Source: SHZI01 sp963802215
GTDB taxonomy: Bacteria > Pseudomonadota > Gammaproteobacteria > Steroidobacterales > GCA-2729495
Assembly: GCA_963802215.1 (NCBI GenBank)
Contig: CAWDHQ010000001.1
Coordinates: forward strand, 124,001-188,000
Length of the DNA: 64,000 nt
Direction: 5' to 3'
The notes under the pieces were generated by a model. That model was given only the letters and a program-made list of their open reading frames with translations, was not told where the DNA came from and did no database searches. This document shows, piece after piece, positions 8,589 to 16,690 of this stretch (the first letter of the stretch is position 1; each line of letters begins with the position of its first letter). A program made the translations under genes and the position numbers.

Positions 8589-10181
8589 GTGAGCGCATCG
8601 CCCCAGAATTTTCCTGCTGCCGGCCTGCTTGACGGCCTTGCCGCCATCGTCGGCGCGAGCCACGTCCTCACCGACGAGGCGTCCCGGACCTTCTACTCGA
8701 CCGACGTGTTCCGCCAGGCCGACGTGCTCACGGCGGCCGTCGTGCAGCCGGGCAGCGTGGCCGAGCTGCAGGAGGTGATGCGGCTCTGCGCGCGGCACAA
8801 GGTGCCGACGGTCGTGCGGGGCGGCGGTGCGTCCTACACCGATGCCTACCTGCCCGTGCGGGCGGGCACCCTGACCCTCGACATGGCGCGGCTCACGGGC
8901 ATCGACATCAACGAGGCGGACCTCTACGTCACGGTGGAGCCGGGCGTCACCTGGGCGCAGCTCTACGAGGCCGTCAGCGCCCGCGGGCTGCGGACGCCCA
9001 TGTGGGGCCCGTTCTCCGGGCTCGCCGCCACGGTGGGCGGCGGCATGTCCCACTACGCGGTGAACTACGGCTCCGGCCTCTACGGCGTCTCCGCCGAATC
9101 CCTGCTGGGCATGGACGTCATCCTGGCCAGCGGCGAGATGCTCTCGACCGGCTCCGGCGGCGGCACGCACAGCCTGCCGTTCTACCGGTACTACGGCCCC
9201 GATCTCACCGGCCTGTTCGTCGGCGACGCCGGCGCCCTGGGCGTGAAGGCGCGCATGACCTTGCGGCTGATGCAGAAGCCCACGGGGTTCGCCGCCGCTT
9301 CCTTCGGCTTCCCCACCGGCGAGAACTGCCTGAAGGCGCTCATGGAAGCCGCCCGGCTGGGCGTGGTCTCCCAGAACTTCGGGCTGGATCCACGCCAGCA
9401 GAAGACGGCCCTGACCCGCATGGAATCCGCCAGCCCGCTGCAGGCGGCGAAGTCCGTGTTCCTGTCGGCACCGAATCCCCTGGACGGCGTCCTGCAGGTC
9501 CTGCGGATGGGCATGGCCGGCCGCAATTTCCTGAAGAACGCCGTGTACTCCGCGCATTTCAGCACCGAGGGCCTGACCGCCGGCGAGGCGAAGCTGAAAC
9601 TGGCTGCCGTGCGCGCCATCGCCGGGAAGTACGGGGCCGAGGTCGCGAACACGATCCCGACCTATTTCAATGCCAATCCGTTCATGGAGCTCCTGCCGAT
9701 CCTGGGGCCCGGCGGCGAGCGCTGGAAGCCGACCCACGGCGTGCTGCCGTTCTCGGCGGTGCTGAAGCACCACGCCGATTTCGAGGCCCTGCTCGCCGAG
9801 TACCGGGACCGGATGCAGCAGCACCGCGTGCAGCTCACCCGCATGCTCATGTTCTTCAGCACGAACGCGTTCATCTACGAGCCCACGTTCCTGTGGGAGG
9901 ACGAGCGCACGATCTACCACCGCCGCGTGTATCCGGCGGCGCTCCTGCCCCGGGTGCCGGAGCATCCGGCGAACCCGGCGGGGAGGGCGCTGGTCAAGGA
10001 GCTGAAAGGCCGCATCCAGGAGCTCTGCAGCCGCAATGGCGCCAGCCACATGCAGGTGGGCAAGGACTACCCCTACCTGGCGAGCCGCAAGCCGGAAACC
10101 CGCGCCCTCGTCGAGAGCCTCAAGCAGCTCCTGGACCCTGACCGCCTGCTGAACCCCGGCGCCCTGGGCCTCCCCCCGTAG
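8589..10181 (+). CDS. FAD-binding oxidoreductase (GlcD / vanillyl-alcohol-oxidase-like)
   Basis: 530 aa, predicted soluble flavoenzyme of the PCMH-type FAD-binding superfamily. The N-terminal FAD domain has VVQPGSVAELQEVMRLC, PTVVRGGGASYTDAYLPV, YVTVEPGVTWAQLYEAV and a glycine-rich TVGGGMSHYAVNYGSG loop followed by GDAGALGVKARMTLRL. The C-terminal cap ends in LDPDRLLNPG, typical of lactate/glycolate oxidases and of 4-cresol or vanillyl alcohol oxidases. The start is GTG 8589, with no clear Shine-Dalgarno sequence. The stop codon TAG (10179-10181) lies inside the REP border of repeat element A. Substrate is not predictable from sequence. Confidence 0.8.
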   Translation: MSASPQNFPAAGLLDGLAAIVGASHVLTDEASRTFYSTDVFRQADVLTAAVVQPGSVAELQEVMRLCARHKVPTVVRGGGASYTDAYLPVRAGTLTLDMARLTGIDINEADLYVTVEPGVTWAQLYEAVSARGLRTPMWGPFSGLAATVGGGMSHYAVNYGSGLYGVSAESLLGMDVILASGEMLSTGSGGGTHSLPFYRYYGPDLTGLFVGDAGALGVKARMTLRLMQKPTGFAAASFGFPTGENCLKALMEAARLGVVSQNFGLDPRQQKTALTRMESASPLQAAKSVFLSAPNPLDGVLQVLRMGMAGRNFLKNAVYSAHFSTEGLTAGEAKLKLAAVRAIAGKYGAEVANTIPTYFNANPFMELLPILGPGGERWKPTHGVLPFSAVLKHHADFEALLAEYRDRMQQHRVQLTRMLMFFSTNAFIYEPTFLWEDERTIYHRRVYPAALLPRVPEHPANPAGRALVKELKGRIQELCSRNGASHMQVGKDYPYLASRKPETRALVESLKQLLDPDRLLNPGALGLPP

Positions 10182-10459
10182 GAGCGGCTTCAGCCGCGAC
10201 CCGGACCCGGATCCGCGGTGCATCCCGCGGCCATCGGCCGAAGACCCCGCCCGCTGACGTACGGACACGTCTTTTCGCGGGCGAGGCATCGGCCACTGGC
10301 CGCTCGAATACGCCTGGATTGCAGTCCCGTACCGAGCGGCAGCGCGGGCGGGTGTCCCTCCTGGGCGCTCACCGTGTACTCACGGTAGCCAGGAGGGATC
10401 CCGACCGGGATGCCGCGGGCTAGGTCGTGCGTTCGGGTCGCGCCTGAAGGCGCTCCTAC
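10178..10459. repeat. Structured repeat element A (long REPIN class, 282 bp)
   Basis: Bounded by GTAGGAGCGGCTTCAGCCGC on the left and the inverted CGCCTGAAGGCGCTCCTAC on the right. The insert is packed with stems: CGCCCGC/GCGGGCG around GACGT/ACGTC, TCCCTCCTGG/CCAGGAGGGA, and ATCCCG/CGGGAT. It matches the reverse complement of element B (12036-12348) over almost its full length, with a divergent middle segment. It fills the gap between the FAD oxidase and hydantoinase-like genes. No protein-coding signal is seen in it. Confidence 0.92.
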
Positions 10460-10531
10460 GGAGGCCCCGGCATCGGTTATCCTTGCGTATTACGGCCCGG
10501 CCCCGGGCAATAACGACATAACGAGGACAAC

Positions 10532-12028
10532 ATGGCGACCAAGAAGGCGACCTCCGCGACGACCAGGCCCCAGTACGACCTCCTGATCAAGAACGTGCGC
10601 ATCGTGCGGCCGGGTGCCGCGATGGTCGAGCAGGGCGACATCGCCATCAAGGGCGGCCGGTTCGCGAAGATCGCGCCGGTCATCGCCGCCGACACGGCCA
10701 GGGAAGTCTTCGACGGCAAGAACCGCCTGGCCTTCCCGGGTCTCGTCGATCCCCACATGCACACGGGCATCTATTCGCCCCTGGCCGAGGACGCGGTCAC
10801 CGAGAGCCGCGCGGCGGCCCAGGGCGGCGTCACCAGCAGCCTCAACTACTTCCGCACCGGCGGCTACTACCTGAACAAGGGCGGGCCCTACAAGAAGTTC
10901 TTCCCCGAGGTGCTCGACATCTCCGCCGGCCGCTTCCACGTGGACTACGCCTATCACCTGGCCCCGATGGACAAGCGGCACATACGCGAGATCCCGGACC
11001 TGGTCGACAACTTCGGCGTCACGTCCTTCAAGATCTACATGTTCTACGGCGGCCACGGCTTGCACGGCCGGTCCTCGAACCAGCACGAGTTCCTCATGAT
11101 CAATGAGGACGAGAAGTACGACATCGCCCACTTCGAGTTCGTGATGCGGGGCCTGCGCAGGGCCATGGAGCGCTTCCCGGACAAGGCCGGCGACATCTCG
11201 CTCAGCCTGCACTGCGAGACGGCCGAGATCATGTCGGCCTACACGAAGATCGTGGAGGACGAGGGCAAGCTGAAGGGCCTCGAGGCCTACAGCGCCGGCC
11301 GGCCGCCCCACTCGGAGGGCTTGGCGATCTTCATCGCCTCCTACCTGGCCAACGAGACGGACCTGCCGAACATCAACCTGCTGCACCTGACCTCCCGCAA
11401 GGCGGTGCTGGCGGCCCTGCAGATGGCGGCCGTGTTCCCGCACATCAACTTCCGGCGCGAGGTGACCATCGGCCACCTGATGCTGGACACCGACTCGAAG
11501 GCCGCGTCGCTCGCCAAGGTCAACCCGCCGATCCGTCCGCGGGAGGACGTGGAGTACCTCTGGGAGCAGGTGGTGGCGGGCAACCTGGACTGGATCTGCA
11601 GCGACCACGCCTGCTGCAAGCACGAGATGAAGGTCGACCACAGGAAGCCCGGCAACATCTGGCTCGCCAAGTCGGGCTTCGGCGGCACCGAGTACCTGCT
11701 GGCCGCCCTGGTCAGCGAGGGCCGCAAGCGGGGCCTGACCTGGAACCAGATGGCCGCCCTCACCAGCTACAACGCCGCCCGCCGCTTTGGCCTGCACAGC
11801 AAGGGGGACATCGTGGAGGGCCTGGACGCCGACCTGGCGCTGCTGGACCCGAACGAGACCTGGACCGTGCGCGCCGCCGACTCCGAGTCCCGGCAGGGCT
11901 ACACGCCCTTCGAGGGCATGGAGCTGTCGGGCCGCGTGAAGACGACCTTCCTCCGCGGCCAGCGGATCTACGACAACAACCAGGTCGTCGGGAAGCCCAT
12001 CGGGCGTTACCTCGCGCGCCCTTACTGA
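10532..12028 (+). CDS. Dihydropyrimidinase / hydantoinase-like amidohydrolase
   Basis: 498 aa cytosolic metal-dependent cyclic amidase (amidohydrolase superfamily). The complete binuclear metal set is visible: DPHMHTG (His75, His77), SFKIYM (Lys166, normally carboxylated), LHCETAE (His226), LLHLTSRKA (His284) and ICSDHACC (Asp357). These residues define the dihydropyrimidinase, hydantoinase, allantoinase and dihydroorotase group. The terminal FRGQ-like segment (LRGQRIYDNNQVVGKPIGRYL) resembles hydantoinases. ATG 10532 is preceded by an AACGAGGAC Shine-Dalgarno sequence. The gene is alone, flanked by inverted copies of the ~0.3 kb repeat (elements A and B). No hydantoin racemase or carbamoylase is nearby, so the substrate is open. 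Confidence 0.88.
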   Translation: MATKKATSATTRPQYDLLIKNVRIVRPGAAMVEQGDIAIKGGRFAKIAPVIAADTAREVFDGKNRLAFPGLVDPHMHTGIYSPLAEDAVTESRAAAQGGVTSSLNYFRTGGYYLNKGGPYKKFFPEVLDISAGRFHVDYAYHLAPMDKRHIREIPDLVDNFGVTSFKIYMFYGGHGLHGRSSNQHEFLMINEDEKYDIAHFEFVMRGLRRAMERFPDKAGDISLSLHCETAEIMSAYTKIVEDEGKLKGLEAYSAGRPPHSEGLAIFIASYLANETDLPNINLLHLTSRKAVLAALQMAAVFPHINFRREVTIGHLMLDTDSKAASLAKVNPPIRPREDVEYLWEQVVAGNLDWICSDHACCKHEMKVDHRKPGNIWLAKSGFGGTEYLLAALVSEGRKRGLTWNQMAALTSYNAARRFGLHSKGDIVEGLDADLALLDPNETWTVRAADSESRQGYTPFEGMELSGRVKTTFLRGQRIYDNNQVVGKPIGRYLARPY

Positions 12029-12035
12029 TCTGCCG

Positions 12036-12348
12036 GTAGGAGCGCCTTCAGGCGCGACATCGTGCTCCGTGGCCCGCGGCATCCCGGTCGGGATCCCTTC
12101 CGGCTACCGTGAGGACACGGTGAGCGCCGGAAGGGACACCCGCCCACGCTGCCGCTCTGCCCGAGAGTTCCACCGGTAGCGAGTGCAACGCGCTCGCTCG
12201 TGTGCAACCGAGGTTCATCCGAGCGGCCAGTGGCCGATGCCTCGCCCGCGACAAGACGTGTCCGCACGTCAGCGGGCGGGGTCTTCGGCCGATGGCCGCG
12301 GGAAGCAGCACGGATCCGGGTCCGGGTCGCGGCTGAAGCCGCTCCTAC
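12036..12348. repeat. Structured repeat element B (long REPIN class, 313 bp, inverted relative to A)
   Basis: Starts GTAGGAGCGCCTTCAGGCGC and ends with the inverted GTAGGAGCGGCTTCAGCCGC unit. Read on the minus strand it follows element A closely. The A hairpin TCCCTCCTGG/CCAGGAGGGA appears here as TCCCTTCCGG/CCGGAAGGGA: two paired positions have changed on both arms and the stem is kept. An extra ~30 bp lies in the middle. Together with A it brackets the hydantoinase-like gene. The rest of the 12029-12560 gap holds only the promoter candidate at 12420-12447. Confidence 0.92.
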
Positions 12349-12419
12349 GCGATGCCCGTCTTATGACGAATCCGCTGCGACGCGCTCGTGACCGATCTCA
12401 CAGATCCCTCGTCCCGCCT

Positions 12420-12447
12420 TTGACGCCGCCTCCGCGGCGCCTATAGT
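12420..12447 (+). promoter_or_regulatory. Sigma70-type promoter candidate
   Basis: TTGACG (12420-12425), a 16-bp spacer and TATAGT (12442-12447) lie ~115 bp upstream of the next start codon. The -10 region continues TTTCGCG, and the same TATAGTTTCGCG string recurs upstream of the TonB receptor gene on the minus strand. Confidence 0.5.
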
Positions 12448-12560
12448 TTCGCGTCTTAGATCTTGATTGCACGCCGATTTTGCGCCCCGGGATGCGGGGC
12501 GGGGCGCGCGGAACAAGACGACCGTAACGACGCTCAAAACAAGAAGAAAACGAGGGTTCC

Positions 12561-12956
12561 ATGTGTCACGTTGCCGACAAGTTCTACGCTGCTGTCAGGA
12601 CGCTCGCGACTGACCTGCCCGTGAAGCAGAGGCTGATCTGCGCCTATGTGGACCACCTGGAGTCGCTGGCCGAGGACGACGTGCCCGAGGCCATCCAGCC
12701 CCGCTTCGAGGCGCTCCGGCAGGCGATGACCGCCGTGCCGCCCACCGAGAAGGAGACCGCCGTGCAGGTCTCGGTCCGCAAGATGTCACCGGCCGAGGCG
12801 GGCCGTTTCACCCGGTCGATCCTGGCGATGTTCGCCGAGCTGGTGCGCGTGAAGAACACGGGCGAGCGGCTGAACACCGGGGACGGCGCCAAGGCGCCGG
12901 CCTACGGCAACCGGCCGCAGGCCGCCGCGCGGGTGCCGAGCTTCCTGGCCCGGTAG
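12561..12956 (+). CDS. Conserved-looking hypothetical protein, 131 aa
   Basis: Not recognised. The product is acidic to neutral and largely helical by composition, with no signal peptide and no membrane segment. It begins MCHVADKFYAAVRTLATDLP and ends with a short Ala/Pro/Arg-rich tail (NRPQAAARVPSFLAR). A stretch around residues 60-95 (PPTEKETAVQVSVRKMSPAEA) looks like an ordered helix-strand-helix region. ATG 12561 has GAGG about 6 bases upstream, and a good promoter candidate lies at 12420-12447, which supports a real, separately transcribed gene. A strong terminator follows at 12997-13025. Codon use matches the surrounding genes. Confidence 0.65.
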   Translation: MCHVADKFYAAVRTLATDLPVKQRLICAYVDHLESLAEDDVPEAIQPRFEALRQAMTAVPPTEKETAVQVSVRKMSPAEAGRFTRSILAMFAELVRVKNTGERLNTGDGAKAPAYGNRPQAAARVPSFLAR

Positions 12957-12965
12957 CTGGCGCCG

Positions 12966-13073
12966 GTAGGAGCGGCTTTAGCCGCGACCCAAAAAAAAGA
13001 ACGCCGGCATTACGCCGGCGTTCTTGTCTTCGTCGTCAGATCGCGTACTGGTCGCGCCTGAAGGCGCTCCTAC
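12966..13073. repeat. REP pair enclosing an intrinsic terminator
   Basis: The left unit is GTAGGAGCGGCTTTAGCCGC and the right unit is the inverted GTAGGAGCGCCTTCAGGCGC, 108 bp in total. Between them lies a perfect 12-bp-stem terminator hairpin. It sits between two convergent genes. Confidence 0.88.
12997..13025. terminator. Bidirectional rho-independent terminator
   Basis: The perfect stem AAGAACGCCGGC/GCCGGCGTTCTT has a 5-nt ATTAC loop. It is preceded by a run of eight A residues (a U-tract for the minus strand) and followed by TTCTTGTCTT for the plus strand. It serves the small hypothetical gene (plus) and the TonB receptor (minus), and is stronger for the minus strand. Confidence 0.85.
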
Positions 13074-13077
13074 AGCA

Positions 13078-15633
13078 TCAGAACTTCAGCGTCGCCTCCA
13101 CGCCCACGCGGCGCTGGGTGCCCGGGTGGTTGAACGAGCCGCCGAATTCCGGCGCCGGGATCACTTCCTCCAGATACTGCTCGTCGAACACGTTGGTGAT
13201 GAAGCCCACCACCGACCAGCGGTCGGCGGAGATGCCGGCCCGCAGGTTGATCAGCGAGTAGGCGTCGCGCTCGGTCACGGTGAAGTCGGACGGGCCGAGG
13301 CCTGGAATGTTCAGCGAGAAGATCGTCGGGCGCTGATTGTCCTGGATGACGTGGAACCAGGTCTCGCCGACCCCCGAGATGTCCAGCGCGCCCACGAAGT
13401 CGTAGTCAGCCGACATGGGGAACTGCACCTGCGCCCCGGCGCTCCAGGTGTAATCCGGCGTGTAGGGCGACTCGTTGCCGACGCTGTCCGGCCGGGCCGT
13501 GTTCTTGTCGATCTCGGTGTCATTGAAGTTGGCGCCGGCGTACAGGGACAGCCAGTCATTGGCCGCGAAGTTCACCGAGGCCTCGACGCCGTCGATGCTT
13601 ACCTCGTCGATGTTGGACACCACGCGCAGCAGGCCGAAGCCGCCGACGATGAACTCGAAGAACTGCATGTCATCCACGTCCACGTGGTAGACGGCCAGTT
13701 CCGCGCGGAGCCGGTCGTCCATCCACTGGGACTTCAGGCCCGCCTCGTAGGCCCAGGACGTCTCTTCGTCGTAGGAGTCCTGGATGTCCACCGGGGCGTA
13801 CTGGCCCTCGAAGGGGCCGCCGGGGCCGAGCAGGGGGTCGTTGATGAACAGGTCGATCGTCGCCGCGGCGCCCTGGTTGTTGAAGCCGCCGCTCTTGAAG
13901 CCCACGCCGGCCGTGGCGTAGGCGGTCAGGGAGTCCGTCGCGTCCCAGGTGAGGGAGAACTTCGGCTGGAACTGGTCGAACTCCTCGCTCTGGGAAGCGA
14001 TGCCGCCCGTGGCGCAGAGGCCGGGGTTGATCGGGTCGAGGCCCGGGATCGCGTCGTTCGGATCGCAGGTGTTGATGTACTGGGTGGTGGCCGTCACCGG
14101 CACCTTGTTGTCCACGTCCCGCTCTTCACGGTCGTAGCGCAGGGCCAGTGAGGCCTCGATCGTGTCGGTCAGGTCGTAGGCCAGCTGGCCGAACACGGCG
14201 TACACGTCGGTGTTGAACTCGTCCCACACCAGCTGCTCGGTGGGGTTGTTCGGGTTCGTGGTGAACAGGGTGGGGATGATCCCGAAGCCCCTGTCGATGC
14301 CGGTGTTCACGCCGACTTCCCGCTCGATGTTGAGGTAGTACAGGCCGCCCAGCCAGCGCAGGCGCTGGTCGCCCTTGGACGCCAGGCGGACCTCGAAGGA
14401 GTAGTCCTCCTGGTTGCGCACCTGGTACTGGGTGCCGTCGCAGGCGGTGGGCGTGTAGGCGCCGAACAGCGAGAAGGCCGGGGTCGGGCCGATGGCCTGG
14501 GGCGGAGCCACCGGATAGCCCTGCAGTGCGGCCGTCGTGTCGATGCACTGCTGGTCGTTCCAGAAGAAGCCGAAGGCGCCGCTGGTGCCGTCGGCGCCCA
14601 GCTCGTTCTCGATGTCGCTGTACAGGCCCCAGGCCGTCACGTCAGCCCAGCCCAGGTCGTAGTCCAGCTTCGCCGAGATCTCCAGGGCATCCTGGTTGTT
14701 GAAGGGGATGATGTTGTTGTCGAACTGGAAGTCGTGGCCGTTCACGTCCTCGTTGCCGAAGGCGGCGAGTTCGGGCGGGAAGCCGAAGCCGCCCTCCAGG
14801 ACGCCGACCAGGCTCGGGATGTGGAACAGGGAGTTGAAGGTGATCGCGCCGGCCTCGACGTCGCCCACGCGGATCTTGCCGTCCACGGTCAGGTCGTCGG
14901 AGGGCTCCCACACGGCCCGGAGGGCCAGGTCCCAGCTCTTGAAGTTGTCCACCACGTCGGTCGAGCCGAACGGGTTGGTGGATGCGACGTAGGCGTTGTT
15001 GTAGTAGCCGTCGCTGTCGCGGAAGTCGCCGGACACGCTGATGCCCAGGGTGTCGGTGACCGGGCCGCCGACGAGGCCTGACATCGTGTAGGTGTCGTCC
15101 TCGGCCATGCTGCCCTTGAGGTTGCCGCCCCACTCGTCGCCGGGCTTCTGGGTGGTGATGATGATCGCGCCGGCCGCAGCGTTGCGGCCGTAGAGGGCGC
15201 CCTGCGGGCCCTTGAGGATTTCGATCTGCTGGAGGTTCGTGTACTCGCGGTTCAGCGCCGCGGGGTTGGTCATCAGCACCCCGTCGATGATCAGCGCGTA
15301 GTTGGTCTCGGCATCCCGGGCGCCATTGATGCCCCGGATGTTGACCTGCGTGTCGGCGACCTCGGCGGAGTTGACCAGCGAGACGCCCGGCGTCATGGCG
15401 ATGAAGTCCCCCGCCCGCTGGATGCCCGACGCCTCGATCTGGGCGGCGGAGAACGCCGTCACGGATCCCGGGACGTCCTGGATCGACTCGGCCCGTTGCC
15501 GGACCGTCACGATGATTTCGGTGACTTCCTCTTCGGCGGCCATGGCCGGCGGGGCCGTCATTACCGTTGCGGCCAGCGAGGCCAGCACCAGGCCCGCCCG
15601 CGTCGCTACCAACGCTCTTGAGTTAGACATCAT
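13078..15633 (-). CDS. TonB-dependent outer-membrane receptor
   Basis: 851 aa. A signal peptide of ~33 residues ends in APPAMAAEEE, followed by a TonB-box-like EIIVTVRQRAESIQDVP. The plug domain has FIAMTPGVSLVNSAEV, VNIRGINGARD, ALIIDGVLMTNPA and IEILKGPQGALYGRNAAAGA. The long barrel region ends in an aromatic-terminated strand (RRVGVEATLKF). This is the Gammaproteobacterial/sphingomonad type of receptor for large or scarce nutrients; the ligand is unknown. The start at ATG 15633 was chosen because GAGGAG lies five bases upstream; the next ATG (15630) is equally possible. It is divergent from the SDR gene. A promoter candidate sits at 15703-15729. Confidence 0.9.
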   Translation of the reverse strand: MMSNSRALVATRAGLVLASLAATVMTAPPAMAAEEEVTEIIVTVRQRAESIQDVPGSVTAFSAAQIEASGIQRAGDFIAMTPGVSLVNSAEVADTQVNIRGINGARDAETNYALIIDGVLMTNPAALNREYTNLQQIEILKGPQGALYGRNAAAGAIIITTQKPGDEWGGNLKGSMAEDDTYTMSGLVGGPVTDTLGISVSGDFRDSDGYYNNAYVASTNPFGSTDVVDNFKSWDLALRAVWEPSDDLTVDGKIRVGDVEAGAITFNSLFHIPSLVGVLEGGFGFPPELAAFGNEDVNGHDFQFDNNIIPFNNQDALEISAKLDYDLGWADVTAWGLYSDIENELGADGTSGAFGFFWNDQQCIDTTAALQGYPVAPPQAIGPTPAFSLFGAYTPTACDGTQYQVRNQEDYSFEVRLASKGDQRLRWLGGLYYLNIEREVGVNTGIDRGFGIIPTLFTTNPNNPTEQLVWDEFNTDVYAVFGQLAYDLTDTIEASLALRYDREERDVDNKVPVTATTQYINTCDPNDAIPGLDPINPGLCATGGIASQSEEFDQFQPKFSLTWDATDSLTAYATAGVGFKSGGFNNQGAAATIDLFINDPLLGPGGPFEGQYAPVDIQDSYDEETSWAYEAGLKSQWMDDRLRAELAVYHVDVDDMQFFEFIVGGFGLLRVVSNIDEVSIDGVEASVNFAANDWLSLYAGANFNDTEIDKNTARPDSVGNESPYTPDYTWSAGAQVQFPMSADYDFVGALDISGVGETWFHVIQDNQRPTIFSLNIPGLGPSDFTVTERDAYSLINLRAGISADRWSVVGFITNVFDEQYLEEVIPAPEFGGSFNHPGTQRRVGVEATLKF

Positions 15634-15702
15634 CAAGACTCCTCACCCCGGGGATTTGTCGCCTGCCGCCACACCATAGTGGTATGCAGGTCAAGCCGCG
15701 AA

Positions 15703-15729
15703 ACTATAGCGTTCGGGCATTACAGTCAA
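15703..15729 (-). promoter_or_regulatory. Promoter candidate for the TonB receptor gene
   Basis: On the minus strand TTGACT (15729-15724) is followed after 15 bp by TATAGT (15708-15703), then TTTCGCGGCTT. The spacer is short by 2 bp. The -10 and downstream string matches the promoter at 12442, which supports a genuine element. Confidence 0.4.
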
Positions 15730-15854
15730 TTCGTGGCGCTGACGCGACAGGGGTCCCCCGGGGTTTGCCGGCGCCGTCCCCCGCCGGTGCCAGCCGGATG
15801 GACATCCCGGCGGGCGATCCATTAAGGTCGCGGCCTCGATTCAGGGACGAAGCC

Positions 15855-16673
15855 ATGCAAACCATCCTGACCACAGGCAGCACCCGGGGCATCGGCAAGG
15901 GTCTCGCCCAGGAATTCCTTGAACTGGGCCACCAGGTCGTCGTCACGGGCCGGACCGACGCGGCGGTCCGGGCCGCCACCGCCGAGCTCGGCCATCCGGA
16001 CCGGGTGCTGGGGGTCGTCTGCGACGTGCGGGACCTGGCCTCCGTCCAGGCGGCCTGGGACGCGGGCGTGGCCCGCTTCGGGCGGATCGACGTCTGGATC
16101 AACAACGCCGCCGTCGCCACGGACCGGGTGATGCTGGCCGACCTGCCGGCGGACCAGATCCAGGCCACCGTGGACACCAACCTCCTCGGCACCCTCTACG
16201 GGTGCCGGGTCGCCATTGCCGGCATGCGCGGCCAGCCGGGCGGCGGCAAGGTCTACACCTTCGAGGGCTTTGGCAGCGACGGGATGACCAGCGTCGGACT
16301 CGCGGTGTACGGTTCCACCAAGTCCGCCCTGCGTTACCTGACCGCCGCACTGGCGAAGGAGTGCGCCGGCACGCCGGTGATCGTGGGGACCCTGAGCCCC
16401 GGCATCGTCGCGACCGACCTGCTGCTCTACAGTTCCAAGGGCCGGGACCCGGCCGAGTGGGCGAAGTCCCGTCGCATGCTGAATATCCTCGGCGATACCG
16501 TCGAGACCGTCACCCCGTTCCTGGCCCGGGGCGCCCTCGCCAACACGAAGCAGGGCGGCCGGGTGGCCTGGCTGACGCCGGCCAAGGCGGCGGGCCGCTT
16601 CGCCACATCCCTGTTCCGCAAGCGCGACATCATGTCGGAACTCGAGGCCCGCCCGAACCTGACTGTCCGCTGA
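15855..16673 (+). CDS. Short-chain dehydrogenase/reductase
   Basis: 272 aa cytosolic NAD(P)(H)-dependent oxidoreductase of the classical SDR fold. Seen: TGSTRGIGKG (residues ~7-16, cofactor glycines), CDVRD, WINNAAVATD (NNA motif) and Tyr152-x3-Lys156 (YGSTK) for catalysis. The usual catalytic Ser about 13 residues before Tyr is not obvious (FEGFGSDG, Ser141 is 11 before). ATG 15855 follows AGGGA at a normal distance; an upstream in-frame extension lacks family similarity. The long C-terminal tail after residue 190 is rich in Arg/Lys/Thr. It is followed by glnS after 17 bp, so it may share a transcript. Substrate is unknown. Confidence 0.82.
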   Translation: MQTILTTGSTRGIGKGLAQEFLELGHQVVVTGRTDAAVRAATAELGHPDRVLGVVCDVRDLASVQAAWDAGVARFGRIDVWINNAAVATDRVMLADLPADQIQATVDTNLLGTLYGCRVAIAGMRGQPGGGKVYTFEGFGSDGMTSVGLAVYGSTKSALRYLTAALAKECAGTPVIVGTLSPGIVATDLLLYSSKGRDPAEWAKSRRMLNILGDTVETVTPFLARGALANTKQGGRVAWLTPAKAAGRFATSLFRKRDIMSELEARPNLTVR

Positions 16674-16690
16674 CCGGCGCGGGAAGACCG

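Noticed and set aside
8571..10289. Minus-strand open frame opposite the FAD oxidase that begins in repeat element A
   Set aside because: Its first residues come from the repeat and the rest is antisense to a conserved enzyme.
12183..12446. Small open frame inside repeat element B similar to one in element A
   Set aside because: The similarity reflects the inverted DNA repeat. The paired stem substitutions indicate conservation of structure rather than protein.
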